DNA of 64,000 nt from Aptenodytes patagonicus (GCF_965638725.1 NC_134982.1:42903682-42967681), one strand, 5' to 3'. Counted from the stretch's first letter, positions 1 to 11,693 are shown. Notes: generated from the sequence alone by a model not told the origin. A program made the numbers and translations.

Positions 1-226
1 AAAATACGGTTCGGCTCTGTCGTTTTCTTGGTGTGTTTTCTCGCCGAGGACAGCAAGCCGTTCCCGGGGGCGGAGAGTGCCCTCATCCTTCCCTACTCCC
101 TCACCTCATGAAAGGCAGGTGTGATTATCCTTCATCCTGTCTGACTTCACTTCGCCTTAAAATTGGCATCGGTGCCAGCAAGTCGTGACAAACAGAAGGA
201 CTAGGTAGCAGGAGACACGGGCAAAA

Positions 227-248
227 GGGGGGGGGGGGGGGGGGGGGG
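227..248 (+). repeat. G22 homopolymer
   Basis: An uninterrupted run of 22 G, preceded by AAAA and followed by CGGCGG. Runs of this length are prone to length error in sequencing and can form G-quadruplex structures. Confidence 0.95.
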
Positions 249-2047
249 CGGCGGAAGAAAGAAAAAAGGAATGAGAGAGGGATGGAGAGGAAGCGCGTTT
301 CTCTGCTGGCAATACCTGTCCTAGTGCAAGAGCAGAGCCGATCCTCCGCTGAAACCGGCGGACCTGGAGCTAAAGGCTGCAGGAGGAGGCGGGGCGTGAC
401 GGCTTTTTCCCTGCCAGAAGATACCTCTCCCATCAAGGAGGGAGGAGAGCTTGGCCCTATCGATCCGTGCTTCGAGGTTGGCCGTCCACCGAGTACGGCT
501 CGGCTCTGTTTCCCTCGATGATGCAGACCTTGCCAATTTAACCCCGTGTCACCAAAGCCTTCTCTGAAGGCTAAGCCGGGCAGATCGCGGCAAAACAAGA
601 AGGCAGGTGTGTCTGATGTAGCGCCAACCCTGCAAAGAAAGCGAGAGAGAGGTGACAGTCACCCTGCTCCAGAAAAGTCACGGCCATCTTCCTGGGCGAG
701 AGTTTTGCCTGTGAATTAAAGACGATTGAGGTGTGTGAGGAGAAGTAACTTCCCGAGGGCAATAAACTTTATAGTGACTTTTCTGGTTGATAAAAGCCTG
801 AAAAACTGTGTCGCCACGTGAAGAGGGATACAGCGATAACTGGAGTAACCCAGGGTGGCTGCCAGCAGCGTATCTGTTGTAAATCGTTGCCCCCTGAAGT
901 CTGAACTGGCCTGGCTGATGTCAGGGCCATCACCTGAGGTGTTTTCCTTTGAGTAACTGCCTCAGGGGCTTCAAGATACAGGGCTCGCTTTCACAAACAC
1001 TTGGGTGGACCACAGCCCTGCGGTGATGCTGCCAAATAAACGCGCGTGCTAACAGACTAGCAACTAGCCCGTGCACGCAAGTACTTTTCCGATACCTTGA
1101 GAAGGGCTCCCGCTAAACGCGGGTTTGCTCCGACACCCCTTTGCCTAGCAGAAGTCCCACCTTGGAGGCCGACGGGAGCGCAGGGGACAGGGCTGGTGCA
1201 CTGCAGCCCCGGGTTTCCCGCAGCGGTGCCCGCCGGAGGACGGTGCCCAGCGACGGCTTCGCCGCTGCCGGCCGGCACTCGCCCGGGCTCCGCTCCCAGC
1301 CTCCCCCACGTCCTCCCGGGGAACAGCGAGTTACCGCTGCCCCTGAGAGCGGCCGCCTTTGGGAAGGGGTCAGAGAAGAACAAATGCAAATAGCGCATTT
1401 CGGGTCTCACCGGACTCTTGGGCTGGATCGGTTCTCCCGCGAAAAATAAAATCCGACTGCAACGGAGATGAAGAGGGTTGGATCTGCGAAAGGGCCAGGC
1501 TAAACGCGCACCCGTGCCGTACGGGGGAAAACGCCGAGTTACTAACCGGTGAGGTGAGGCAGACAGGGACTTTCAGATCCAGGACGTAGAATTTGAGGAT
1601 GGGAGCAGGGCTTTTAATCGGTTAAGACGGGATTAATCAGTAAAACACGAATAAAATGTTTTTTGGGGAAAACGCAGAGACACATCAGGAAAGATGCCCG
1701 AATGTCGCTCTCGCCGTGTTGGCAATACGGGGAAAAGCTCCCCAAGACGCACGATGTAAATGTTGCTACCACCATAAGTGTCCCCGAGTTTCTCGGAGGC
1801 AAATTGAATGCTTTCGACAATAACCTGAAACTTTTTTAAGGCACGCGCTTCCTCGCGAAACTTGGCTTTCCAAAATTTTGGCTACTTACTCTGTTTCTTC
1901 TTTACCTTGGACCACGCTCTTCACTTGACCGCCCTTGGTCAGGTGTACTACCATTAAATACACGTTACTTAAGGAAGGGATTTAAATTAGTCTTTTCCTT
2001 CACCCCCTTAGCAGAGATTATAGGTAGACATTTTAAAGGTTTTTCCT

Positions 2048-2067
2048 CCCCCCCCTCCCCCCCCCCC
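2048..2067 (+). repeat. C-rich homopolymer tract
   Basis: Eight C, one T, then eleven C (C8-T-C11). Like the G22 run upstream, its length may be unreliable in an assembly. Confidence 0.9.
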
Positions 2068-3045
2068 GCCTTCCTGTTCGCCGCTTCTACCTGCAACGCC
2101 TGAGTCGTAGAGAGACAACCAGCTTCGATGCTTAAATCAAACCCCCCGACGGCGGGAGCGGAGCGCGGGCGGCACGGCAGGTCGGGTCCTGCTTGCACCT
2201 CGGCCCCAGCGCTGCTGCACCTGCCGGTACCCGCGCGGAAACAGCCACCCGCGGCGGCTGACCCACGGCACCAGCCTGGAAGGGTGGGCCGAAAAAAGCC
2301 CCCCCTCTTTCTTTTCTTTTTTTCTTTTTTTTAATAGTAAAGCTCTTTCAACCTATTTGTTTATCTAGCCAATAAAAGTCGGACTAATCATTTTAATGCT
2401 GACACCTCCTATAGCGTCTCGCTAATTGAGCTCTGGTAGCTGCTTACGTTGGGCAGGATTTCTTCCAACTCTAGCGGCAGCAAAGAGAGCAGGCTTCCCT
2501 GTTTCTCGCTCAAATCTATAGCCTGCCCGCTATAGCACAGTACGTTTGGAGGATAGGTATGAATTGTTGCACTGTTCATTGATTCCTACTAATGAGCCGG
2601 TCTAAATCAACACCGGCGCTAAGTAGCTCGTCTCGAAGCCTAGAGAGGATGCTCTGGCTCGTCCTTTCACTGTTTTCCACGATCCGCAACGCGGCCAGTA
2701 ACAAGAGTTGACCGTAACGATTTGGAGAGAAAAGCGTAGGATTTTTTGCATCTCTCTTGTTTTTGTGCTAGGCTTCGCGTAGCTTCTTAAACTTAATAAA
2801 AGAGATGTTAAGAAATTGCTCCAAAGGGTCCCTATTTCCCGCTTGCTGGTTCCCGGGGCTAGCTTGAGGCCCGTTTCCCCGGGATGCTTGGCACGACTCG
2901 CGCCTGGGACAGGGGAAGACCTCTCCCGTTTTCCACCTCCCGCTGGTGCGGTGCCCTCGGAGGCCCTTTGCCCTTGCTCCTCGGAGCCGGGCTGTGCGGG
3001 AGCAAGGGGCCATGGGGGAGAAAAGTGGATACGGGGGCTACGAAA

Positions 3046-3075
3046 GGGCTGGGGGGGGGAGAGGGGGGAGGAGGG
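3046..3075 (+). other. G-quadruplex motif upstream of FOXB2
   Basis: Four G runs of 3, 9, 6 and 3 bases are separated by loops of 2, 3 and 4 bases. This satisfies the G3+N1-7 rule. It lies about 0.9 kb upstream of the FOXB2 start codon, within the CpG island. Confidence 0.6.
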
Positions 3076-3931
3076 AGCTTCCCTGCTCGGGCTGCTGCTC
3101 CCTCCACTGGGTTTTGAAAGCGGATCTCGCTCTCACATGGCGCTTCCTCAAGCCCCCTGGCTCCACCTCGCCCTGCTGAGGAGGTGTGAGTGAGAGGGGA
3201 GCCGGGGAGCAGCTTCTCGCTCCTTTTCCACGAGGCGCCAAGTCCCCGAGCCGCTGTCATGTGATAGCAAGAGAGCAGGAGCTGCGGGGGTCTCCCGACT
3301 CGGGCATCATTACAAAACCGCGCCGGAGCGCGCAGCCCCGCCACAGCCACGGCGGCCGCCGCCCCGCTCGCCTCCTCTCCCCGCCGGCTCCCGGCGCCCG
3401 CCTCCGCCGCCCGCCGCAAACTTTTAAGGGGACACCGGACTGAGCGGTGAGAGGCGCGTTTTTACTTCCTTCCTCCCCGTCCCTGCGGAGGTCCGGGGCA
3501 ATTTCATGCTCCCGAGCCCTTGGTGCGTGCGGAGCACCGACTCCAGCAGACTGTGCCAGGCGGCAGCGGGGAAGCCCGGGAGACTTGGCGGCATCCAGGA
3601 GACACCGGCGGGGGCCAGGACCTGCCTGTGCCCCGTACCCCCCGAGGCCCCGCGGCCTGGGCGGCAGCTGCCTCTCCGGCAAGCGGCGGGGCGGCGAGGC
3701 AAGCGCAGCCCGCGGGCCGAGGCTGCCTGAGGGAGCCGTGCGCGGAGCCCGCCGGCGGGACGCGGGGCGGTCGCGCGTGGGCCGGGCGGGTGGCGCCCAG
3801 GATGTAGATGCGGCAGCGGGGCAGGGCAGCGCCATCGCCGGCATCCCGAGCCCGCCGTGCGCGGGGCAGAGCGGCGCCCGGCGCGGCGCGGCGAGGTCGT
3901 GCGGCCGCGGGAGGGCTGCGGCGGGGCGGCG

Positions 3932-4960
3932 ATGCCCAGGCCGGGGAAGAGCTCGTACAGCGACCAGAAGCCGCCCTACTCCTACATCTCCCTGACGGCC
4001 ATGGCCATCCAGCACTCGGCCGAGAAGATGCTGCCCCTGAGCGACATCTACAAGTTCATCATGGAGCGGTTCCCCTACTACCGGGAGCACACGCAGCGCT
4101 GGCAGAACTCCCTCCGCCACAACCTCTCCTTCAACGACTGCTTCATCAAGATTCCGCGCCGCCCCGACCAGCCGGGCAAGGGCAGCTTCTGGGCGCTGCA
4201 CCCGGACTGCGGGGACATGTTTGAAAACGGCAGCTTCCTCCGCCGCCGCAAGCGCTTCAAGGTCCTGCGCCCCGAGCATCACCTGCCCGGCGGCGGCGGG
4301 CCGGGCGGCGGGCCGGGCGGCGGAGGCCCCGGCAAGCCCCCGGCGCCCGCCCCGCACATGGTGCACTACTTCCACCCGCACCCGCCGCCGCCGCCGCCGC
4401 CGCCTCCCCCGGGCAAGGTGCCGGGGCTGGCGGGCTCCGAGGCGGCCGTGGCCGCCGCCGCGGCCGCCGTGGGGAGACTGCCGCAGTTCTCGCCCTACGG
4501 GAGCAGCCAGCCTTCGGGCTTCAAGCATCCCTTCGCCATCGAGAACATCATCGGCAGAGATTACAAGGGCGTGCTGCAGGCCGGCGGGCTGCCGCTGGCC
4601 TCGGTGATGCACCACCTGGGCTACCCGGTGCCCAGCCAGCTCAGCAGCGTGGTGAGCTCCATGTGGCCGCACGTGGGGGTGATGGACTCCGTGGCCGGTG
4701 TGCCCGTGTCCCCCGACTACGGACCCTTCGGGGTGCCCGTGAAGGCGCTCTGCCACCCGCCGGTACAGACCATGCCCGCCGTCCCGGTGCCCATCAAGCC
4801 GGCGCCGGCGATGCCCGCTGCCTCGGCCATCCCCGCTCTGACGGTCGCCGCCTCGCAGATCTGCCCCGCCGCTTCCCCGGCCGCTTCACTGCTGGAACAG
4901 ACCGCAGGCAACACCCCCGAAGGCAAGGGCTCCCTCCACTCCGTCCTGGTGCACTCCTAA
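3932..4960 (+). CDS. FOXB2: Forkhead box protein B2
   Basis: Single-exon transcription factor of the forkhead FOXB class, 342 aa, expected to be nuclear and to bind DNA. The start at 3932 is the first in-frame ATG and gives the conserved FOXB N-terminus [18 protein letters not shown]; upstream in-frame codons have no ATG. The forkhead domain spans about residues 13-110, with recognition helix NSLRHNLS at 59-66 and wing residues near 76-113. Next come a Gly/Pro-rich stretch (119-134), ten prolines (151-160) and an alanine run (174-179). FAIENIIG at 201-208 is an eh1-like motif of the type that recruits Groucho/TLE co-repressors in related forkhead proteins. The C-terminus ends [10 protein letters not shown] as in FOXB2. 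QHSAEKM, YYREHTQ and GRDYKGVLQ favour FOXB2 over FOXB1. Mammalian FOXB2 is near 430 aa with long histidine tracts, which are absent here. Confidence 0.96.
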   Translation: MPRPGKSSYSDQKPPYSYISLTAMAIQHSAEKMLPLSDIYKFIMERFPYYREHTQRWQNSLRHNLSFNDCFIKIPRRPDQPGKGSFWALHPDCGDMFENGSFLRRRKRFKVLRPEHHLPGGGGPGGGPGGGGPGKPPAPAPHMVHYFHPHPPPPPPPPPPGKVPGLAGSEAAVAAAAAAVGRLPQFSPYGSSQPSGFKHPFAIENIIGRDYKGVLQAGGLPLASVMHHLGYPVPSQLSSVVSSMWPHVGVMDSVAGVPVSPDYGPFGVPVKALCHPPVQTMPAVPVPIKPAPAMPAASAIPALTVAASQICPAASPAASLLEQTAGNTPEGKGSLHSVLVHS

Positions 4961-5783
4961 AGGGCAGGGGGTCGGGGGAGGAGAGGCCCCCAGGCTCCCA
5001 GGGGAGAGGATGTGGGGGTCCAGGGCATGCGTGCGGCACGGAAACCCCATCGATCTCATGACTATACTCCTGCTGGTGTCTGTGTTTATATTGTGTACAA
5101 TCAGATTATTTGAGAGCCAGGTCGCAGGTAAGAGCTTTTATCGTCGTTAAATATCGTTAGTGGCGGAGAGGTGATGTGAAAAGTCACAGCCGGGGCCAAC
5201 GGGGATGGCTCGGAGGAAGGGGCCGGGAGGGAAGGTCTCCCCGCCACCCCGACTGCCTGTGGCACGGGGCGGCCGTGCAGCCCGGGCTCCCCGCCGAGCC
5301 CCCCTCCCGGGGCGGCCGGCCCGGAGATCCCGCGAAACTCGGGGGCCCGGTGGGAGAGGGGCTGCAGTCTGCCTGCGGCTGGGGGGAGCAGAAGGGTAAA
5401 ACCCCCACTGAACTCTGCTTCTCCCCCTCCCCCGAGGGACGGGAAACCTCTGCCCCGCCGTCCTGTAGATCTTGCTCCGAAAAAGGTGGGCAAAGCGGTT
5501 ACCTTGTACCCTGGTGAGCTGCGGGGCCTCAGGACGTGTAATGCTCGCTGTTTAAAGAGGAAGCTTTAAATAGCTCTACTAATTAGTGGGAATTTAAATG
5601 ACAACGGCACTGACGGCGAAGGGCTCCTTTAACTAACGATCATTTGTCCTTCCCCCTCACACTTCTACAGTCCATCCCAATATTTCACATTGGAGGGCAA
5701 TACCTTAGGAGGGACTGAAGTGTGACCTGGCCTTTCAAGCTGTAAGTGAGTGTCCGAATTCCCTAGTTTCTCATTAAAATAAA
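4961..5783 (+). other. FOXB2 3' UTR and flank with candidate poly(A) signal
   Basis: After the stop codon the sequence stays GC-rich to about 5550 and then turns AT-rich. The first canonical poly(A) signals downstream are ATTAAA at 5773-5778, which overlaps AATAAA at 5778-5783, about 0.8 kb after the stop. Another ATTAAA lies at 6113-6118. Which one is used is unknown. Confidence 0.35.
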
Positions 5784-7090
5784 ACCAGCCCGGCGATTCG
5801 TAGATTGTGCTTTTCACATCACCCTTCACCGCTCACAGATACCGCTATTTGTATGTGTTGCTTGGCGTTTCTTCCACGTGAGTGTGAACACTAAAACCTG
5901 CTGGGGGGGAGGGGGGTCGGGGAGCCAACAGAAAAACTGTTAAAAAAATATTCGGGGAAAGCACTTCATTGAAAACAACCTTCCAACAGACGAGAGGTCT
6001 GTGTAAAGCAGAGGGATCAGAAGTCAGAGAGCGACTCACTGGCTGATGAGTCCCGGCTGGTTTGTGAGTGATTGCTGCCGTACCCTGTCTGTCCTGCTGT
6101 ACACCAATGCTCATTAAAGCCCGTCTATTCATTTCCTTCTGCTGGTGCTGCTGTTTAAAATACTCGCCTTTCACACCGGTCAAGAAACGCGTGCTCGTAG
6201 CCTAGGTTCGCACTCCGCCCCCCAAAACTGTCAGAAGTACCCGAAAGTTTTCTTGGCGGCAAAGCGGGAGGAGGAAAGGGAATGAAACCTCTTACAGGTA
6301 AATCGCCTGCTGCAGAGACACTTTGACTCGCCGCTACCCGCAGCTCAAGGGCGAAGCGCCGGCGGTCGGGTCTGAGGAGAGGGCACCGGCGCGGATCCCG
6401 GCCCCACTGAAGGCAATTGGGGTTTTGCCACTGGTTTCAGTGGGTGCTGGATCCCAGCCGCTCTATGGGATTTACCCGCCTCATGCCGGCGGACCTGCCG
6501 TGCCCCGAGACGCCAGGTCGCAGTCCCAGCCTCTGGGGAAGGGTACCCTGTGTCAGGCTGGTCCTTCTTGGTGGACCTCCAGCCGGAGAAACTATTGCTA
6601 GGAAAAGCAAACCTGTTTGGCCTCGAGTGCCGGCTGTCCACGCACACTCGTGGCGTCTGTTCCACCACCTGAAATTCAACTGGAACTGTTGAATTTCCAG
6701 TTGTTCCCTCTGCTCTAGAGGGGGGTTACACCTTAATTTCCAAAATTAAGCTAGCGCTGAAAAAGTACTATTGATAATGTTATGCTAATGAGGCACGGAT
6801 CGGTATCACGGTTTGGAAATCGGACTGGAAGGGGAATTGCCTCAAAAGTTTTGCAGCCAGATAAACCGAGCAGTAATCAGATACCCAAAAGAAATTATAA
6901 AAAAAAAAAAGAAAGAAAAGAAAAGTGCTTCACATTTTCTCTACTCCGCTGTCTTCCATTTTAGGCAGGGAGCCAAGTCGATATTTCTGCTGCTAAAAAC
7001 TAGTTGCTTATAAGGGAAGCAGTCCCCCAAATAAATCGCGAATAGCACTAGTTCTATATAGTTCGATGTATTTAAATGTATTCCACGGCT
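5784..7090. other. FOXB2 downstream flank, no gene seen
   Basis: Mixed-composition DNA without a recognisable gene. It contains a short palindromic repeat at 6400-6462, listed separately, and an A-rich tract at about 6896-6925. Confidence 0.6.
6400..6462. repeat. Old palindromic interspersed repeat, copy 1
   Basis: A stretch with imperfect inverted arms: GCCCCACTGAAGG on the left and TTTCAGTGGGTGC on the right, around a GGGGTTTTGCC centre. It resembles a short palindromic element that I recall as widespread in bird, crocodile and turtle genomes, with a core like CCATTGAAGTCAATGG. I cannot name the family with certainty. Weaker relatives occur at 8625-8665 and 19370-19430. Confidence 0.5.
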
Positions 7091-7700
7091 CTCGATGTGG
7101 CTGCTGTCTAGGGCTCCAAAGCATCTCAGGGAAGCCGAGTTTTCCCCTCGCAGCGGTCTAAGGGGCAAGAGGAAAGGGAAGTCCGGAGCAGGAGAAGAGG
7201 TAATCTTCCTGGGAATTGTTCAGAGGATTCCGGAGACTTTTAAGATTCTGGACAATCTTCTAAATCTCCTCGCGGGAAAACTCTGGTGTAAGGAGGCCGA
7301 TCCGGGAAGCACCGCGCCGCGGCGCTGGGTGCCGCAGCGGGGCGTAGGCACAGGGCCCGCCGCCATCCGCCCCCCGGCGGCCCCGGGCAGGGAGCGGGCG
7401 GCGGGCGGGCAGCCGGGGCAGGTGTCGCGATAGAGCCCGGCTGCCGGGGCAGGTCGCCCGGCGCGGGGGGGGGGGCGGGTGTCGCGACGGGAGAAGGTGT
7501 CTGGCTGCAGCCGAGGCGGGGCTGAGGGTCCGACCCTCACCCAGCGCCTGGGAGGAGACGCGCCGGGGGCGATCGCTTGGACAGCGCTTTGCGCGGTAAA
7601 TACCCGCTGTTTGCAATGGGCTTTTCCCATCAGCGGCAGCTCGGGGGAGCGGGGAGTTTAGGCCACGTGTCACTCGCCCAGGGGGTTTAGTGTAACGCCC
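7090..7700. promoter_or_regulatory. CpG-rich block 2.1-2.7 kb downstream of FOXB2
   Basis: A GC-rich stretch dense in CpG, with its core at about 7280-7600, separated from the FOXB2 island by lower-GC DNA. It holds a diverged tandem repeat around 7405-7485 in which GCCGGGGCAGG followed by GTCGCGA recurs. No protein family is recognisable in any frame. It could be a distal promoter or enhancer, or the start of a non-coding RNA, which is inference. Confidence 0.5.
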
Positions 7701-9330
7701 AGGGCAGTTGCCTACACTTTGTATGACCAAAAGACGGTGCTCTTTTCCGTAGCTCGTACGACGAAAATTATTACAGGGTCAGACCTTGGCAATTTCACAC
7801 TGTCAGAGGGAAAGGGAAAATTAACTAATTGAGAAATATTTTCTTGCTAGCTTATACATTTTCCCCTCATTTTTAAGGACTCCATCTCTAAACATAGCCT
7901 TTGCAATGTTACACAAATTTTGTATCAACAACCAATAATCCCAATATATAAACAAAACCAATCCCAGTGCTGCTTAAAAACAGATGATGGTACAAGGTGT
8001 AGAGAAATGAAATAGTACCCCTTCCTCCAAACAGAAAAGCAGGTGTAAACTGGTGAAGGGTAAGATTTTCACTTGACAAATCAAACAGGAAAAGAGTCTT
8101 GTGCTAACTACAAGATTTTGTCTCTCTACTACACCGGTACACCTCATGCAAAAACCACTTGCCTTCAGATTAAAGCACGTATGTGTTCAGCACAGAAAAG
8201 GCAGCTGAGCCTTTACTGAGTGGGTGCAGGCAGGATGGTTGCAAACAGGAGAAAGAGAGGCAAGCAGGACAAGTAAGCTTAATCTTCGTATCATTAGACT
8301 GCCAAAGGTAGTGAAGTAAAAGTTAGTGTTAGAAGAATGGAGGCCTAAGAAAAGGCGTTGATCCCACCCCAGTATGCTTCTGATTTATTGTGGCTAGCTA
8401 ATGTAGTGATTATTATTTCTACCTATGGGAAACTATTCCTAACCAAGGCACCGCTTTGTGTATTATGAGTCCGTAGGGCACACAAGTCAAGAAAGAAAAG
8501 CAAATGCAGTAAGACCTCTAGAATTAATGTGTTTTATGGTTTGAAATGTGACAGCAGTGTTTCAGCGCATATATTCTGATCTCAGTGACACCTGCTACAA
8601 TGTAATTACCAGTGTTATAATTGAAATCCTGGGCTCCACTGATGCCGTTGTGAAGTCTCTCTGGCCAGAAATTGATCCGGCCAATCTGCTTGGAATTTTG
8701 CTGCTGCTGCTTGTGGGATCAGATTTTCCCTTTTATTGTGAGACTTTATTTTAAATCATTATCCATAAAGCCTATTTTAAGATAGTCATCCCTGTAAGTG
8801 CTTGAAATCTGTAATAGTCTCAGTTTTGAAAAGTAAAGTTCCACCTCTGCTCCTGGAGTTTTGCTGAACATATGTTTAGATTAACCAGCTTTAGTTAGAT
8901 AAGCCAGGTATAATTTTAGACATCTATATGCTAAATACCAAAACTTACTGCCTACAGGCCCCTATCCTGGAGATATTTAAGTGTGTTACTCATTTGTTTA
9001 AAGAATCAGTGGTCCTCCCTCTTCGCTCATACAATGTGGTCACTGGCACTGCCAATGTAGCAAAGCCTAACGGTTACAGCACTCTTCTCAGAACCTATGA
9101 AGGAAATCTAAGTTCAAGATCACTTCAGCTCTAAAGGATTCAAATTCACATCTGTGTACCAAAACCAGCCAACTGCAAAATGGCACATGGAGAAGAGTCA
9201 TGTTTTTTGGTGAAGTTATGCCATTACATAGCAACAACAAATGTAAGCCCCGTGAAGTGTCAAATAAGCCACAGGGCCTGGGTGCTTTTCTACAAAGGCA
9301 GAGTCCAACAGCCATTGGAGAAAACACATA
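7700..9330. other. Intergenic, no gene seen
   Basis: AT-rich DNA of ordinary intergenic appearance. The one structure noted is the repeat fragment at 8625-8665. Open frames are short and unlike known proteins. Confidence 0.6.
8625..8665. repeat. Old palindromic interspersed repeat, copy 2 (weak)
   Basis: TTGAAATCCTGG followed by a diverged CTCCACTGATGCCGTTG resembles one end of the same palindromic repeat seen at 6400-6462. Only one arm is clear. Confidence 0.35.
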
Positions 9331-9990
9331 ATGGATGAAGAGAGGGAAGGAAGGATAGGAATAAATGGCAAATTTTCACAGCAGAGTGCCACATGGACCC
9401 GTGTCAGGTGTCCCAGAAATTCATAATCGTGGTATGTGAAAGGTGAGTTATGGATGGGGAAGTGACAAATGTTTACTAATATTAAGTCATTCAGACTAAT
9501 AAAAAAGAATAGCTTACAAATTGGGAGCTGCCGAAAGACATCCACACTGAGTAACAGGATAATAAAATGGAAGGTGAAATTAATTGTTGATATATGCCAA
9601 CTGATATGCATGGGGAAAATAATCCTGATTTTATATACATAACAGTAGGTCCTGAACTTAGGATTCTTATGAAGTTACAGTAGATAGCTCTATGAAAATG
9701 TTGGCTCAATAGTCAATAGCTGTGAAAAAAACAAATTACTAGGAAAGGAACAGAGAACACAGAAAATATCATGTCCCTGTTTAAATCCTAAGTAAACTAG
9801 AATGCATCAGGAAGTTCTGTGACTTCCTCACACCTGAAAAAAGATATATTAAAACTGGCAGGATACAGAGTGAATCAGATGGGATAATCAAAGGTACATC
9901 TTCTGTACAAGTAGCAATTCAATAGACTAAGACTCTTCAGCATGGAAAGCAAGGATATACAGAGATACATCTGTGTAATTAATTTGCTAA
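9330..9990 (+). mobile_element. Old degenerate CR1 LINE, reverse-transcriptase region
   Basis: A decayed copy of an old CR1 subfamily of the kind also seen in turtles. Segments in family order are AATAAATGGCAAATTTTCAC (9361), AAATGGAAGGTGAAATTAATTG (9566, near the family's 'AAATGGCAGATGAAATTCAATG'), GATAGCTCTATGAAAA (9674), CAGAAAATATCATG (9759) and AAAAAGATATATT (9838), then a region like 'ATCAAAGGTATGGAACGG' and 'CTTTTCAGCTTGGAAAG' at 9889-9950. It corresponds to the C-terminal half of ORF2, with many stops and indels. Boundaries are approximate. The match rests on my memory of the consensus. Confidence 0.7.
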
Positions 9991-11658
9991 CTTTCTGGTG
10001 AAATCAATTTTAACAATTAGAAAGTTTCAGCATGGGAGACTGAGAGCCCTTTTTCTATTATGCCAGCGTATCTGATAGAGTAGACTGAGTATAAGTATGG
10101 ATTTTAATCCTCTCTAAGACAGAGAAGCAACTCCAAACATCTGTGTCCTGGTACTATAACACTGGGCATGTGTATGCCATGCATGTCTGAGGCATCCATG
10201 CTGCTCTAGGCATTGACAGAGGTGTCAGTGTATTACTTTTGTCTATACCTCCTGCTCTGTTACAGGACCAGTGAAAAGGAACTGTTTGGTTTTTGGAGGA
10301 GAAAATAATCAAGTTCTGACACATGAAAAAAATGACTCTAATGCTGAGCTTCACAAAGCTTTAAAAGATAAGTTTTAACGCATTTGACATCCATAATATA
10401 CCACAGACTCTTGTAATATTTCCCTAAACTTCACATGGATGCTTAATCTACACTGGGAGAGGTACTCATGTTCAATGAGATACAGAAATCTGTTTTTAAG
10501 GCAAAATACCTGGGAGAAGGGTGTAAGTCTACACTGCATGGACTGCTTTTATTATATATCATTCATTAAAATAATCATTGGACAATAGACATTAACAGCC
10601 CTTTGAACAACCATAGGGAACAAGGATGCCCGCCTCTTAAAGTCAGAGAGTCATCTTAAAGCAGTCATTAGAAAAAGTAAAACCAACTTGATATTCTTTA
10701 TCAACTAATGACTGTCCCTTGCTGTCAAAAGGTAGGTTTTTGGCTGAACACAGTGTTACCCAGTGAATAAATTATAAGGCAAAGGGTTCTTTTACTGGTA
10801 AGGGCTGCTAATTTTTATTTATTATCAGTCTTCACTCTAACAAAAAAAGGCTTTTAACTCTGCGTACTACACAACAAACTCCCAGTGTGGATCAGGTCTT
10901 CCTTTCATGGTGATCTGAATAATCTGAAGCGCAATCAATGATTAATTCTGGACAAAAATGCAGAAAGAAAGGAGAAAAATGTATTTTCATGTACTGTTTG
11001 CACCATAGAACTGCTTCTGGAAAATGATCATTTGCTGGGAAAAATGTAAGAGAACTTAGTAACATGATTGTAGTAGCCATTTGTGTTTTATTAACCTATT
11101 GTGTTATGTAGGATGTATGATTTGAATTTTCCCCTCCTAAGGCTTGAAATTAGAGTTTTCTTAATCCCCATGTGGTCTTTTAACTGTGGTTGGTATGAAT
11201 TTGAACCATAACAGATTAGTAAATACACAAATTATTGTGATACTTCTTATGCTTAATAAAATGTATGGCTGTAACTGATAGGTGCTTACATCTTGTTTAA
11301 CTGATTGTTACTGACTGCTTATGAAAATCTTTCCTGTTACATCTGAGCTTGGAAGAAAATGCAGTGTAACGTGGTACATTGCTGGCTGATTATTACAATA
11401 TACATTTTTTAAAGCTGAATGTTGGGATGAGACTTAGAAAGAGAATCAATTTATTGCTTCTTCTTCATGTATTTGCAACAGAGATAAAGAGAAAACCATA
11501 AAAGGTTTTGATATGACACATCTTCAAAATGAAGTTACACCAGTGAAACAGATAACAAGTGAATTGAGATCCTTACTGAGCCTCCGGTATACTTACACTA
11601 GATCTGTTTATAAGCTTTTTTAAAAACTGCAAATGCACCAATTTACTCACCAGTGCTG

Positions 11659-11693
11659 AAAACAAACAAACAAACTAACTAACTAACTAACTA
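11659..11693 (+). repeat. (AAAC)n(AACT)n microsatellite
   Basis: About three AAAC units run directly into about five AACT/ACTA units, a compound tetranucleotide repeat. Confidence 0.9.

Larger units (their letters stand above)
1..2780. other. FOXB2 upstream flank, no gene seen
   Basis: I recognise no coding region here. The longer open frames lie in GC-rich or homopolymer sequence and resemble no protein family I know. Composition is mixed: a CpG-rich patch at about 1090-1360, homopolymer tracts at 227-248 and 2048-2067, and an AT-rich stretch at 2330-2760 with CCAAT and homeodomain-type TAAT motifs. Such flanks of developmental transcription-factor genes often carry cis-regulatory elements, but nothing here identifies one. 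Confidence 0.6.
2780..5550. promoter_or_regulatory. CpG island over FOXB2
   Basis: A long GC-rich, CpG-dense stretch covers the 5' flank, the whole coding region and about 0.6 kb of 3' flank of FOXB2. This is usual for single-exon forkhead genes of developmental type. No TATA box stands out. An A/T-rich motif near 3420-3427 (CTTTTAAG) in the otherwise GC-rich leader could be a weak TATA-like element, which is a guess. A canonical G-quadruplex motif lies at 3046-3075. The transcription start cannot be placed from sequence alone. Confidence 0.75.

Noticed and set aside
3857-3931. An N-terminal extension of FOXB2
   Set aside because: The frame is open but begins with GTG, not ATG. The FOXB family starts at the MPRPG of 3932.
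3257-4756. A 499-codon open frame on the minus strand across FOXB2
   Set aside because: It lies antisense to the FOXB2 coding region in GC-rich DNA, where stop codons are rare. The product is low-complexity Arg/His/Gly-rich and resembles no family.
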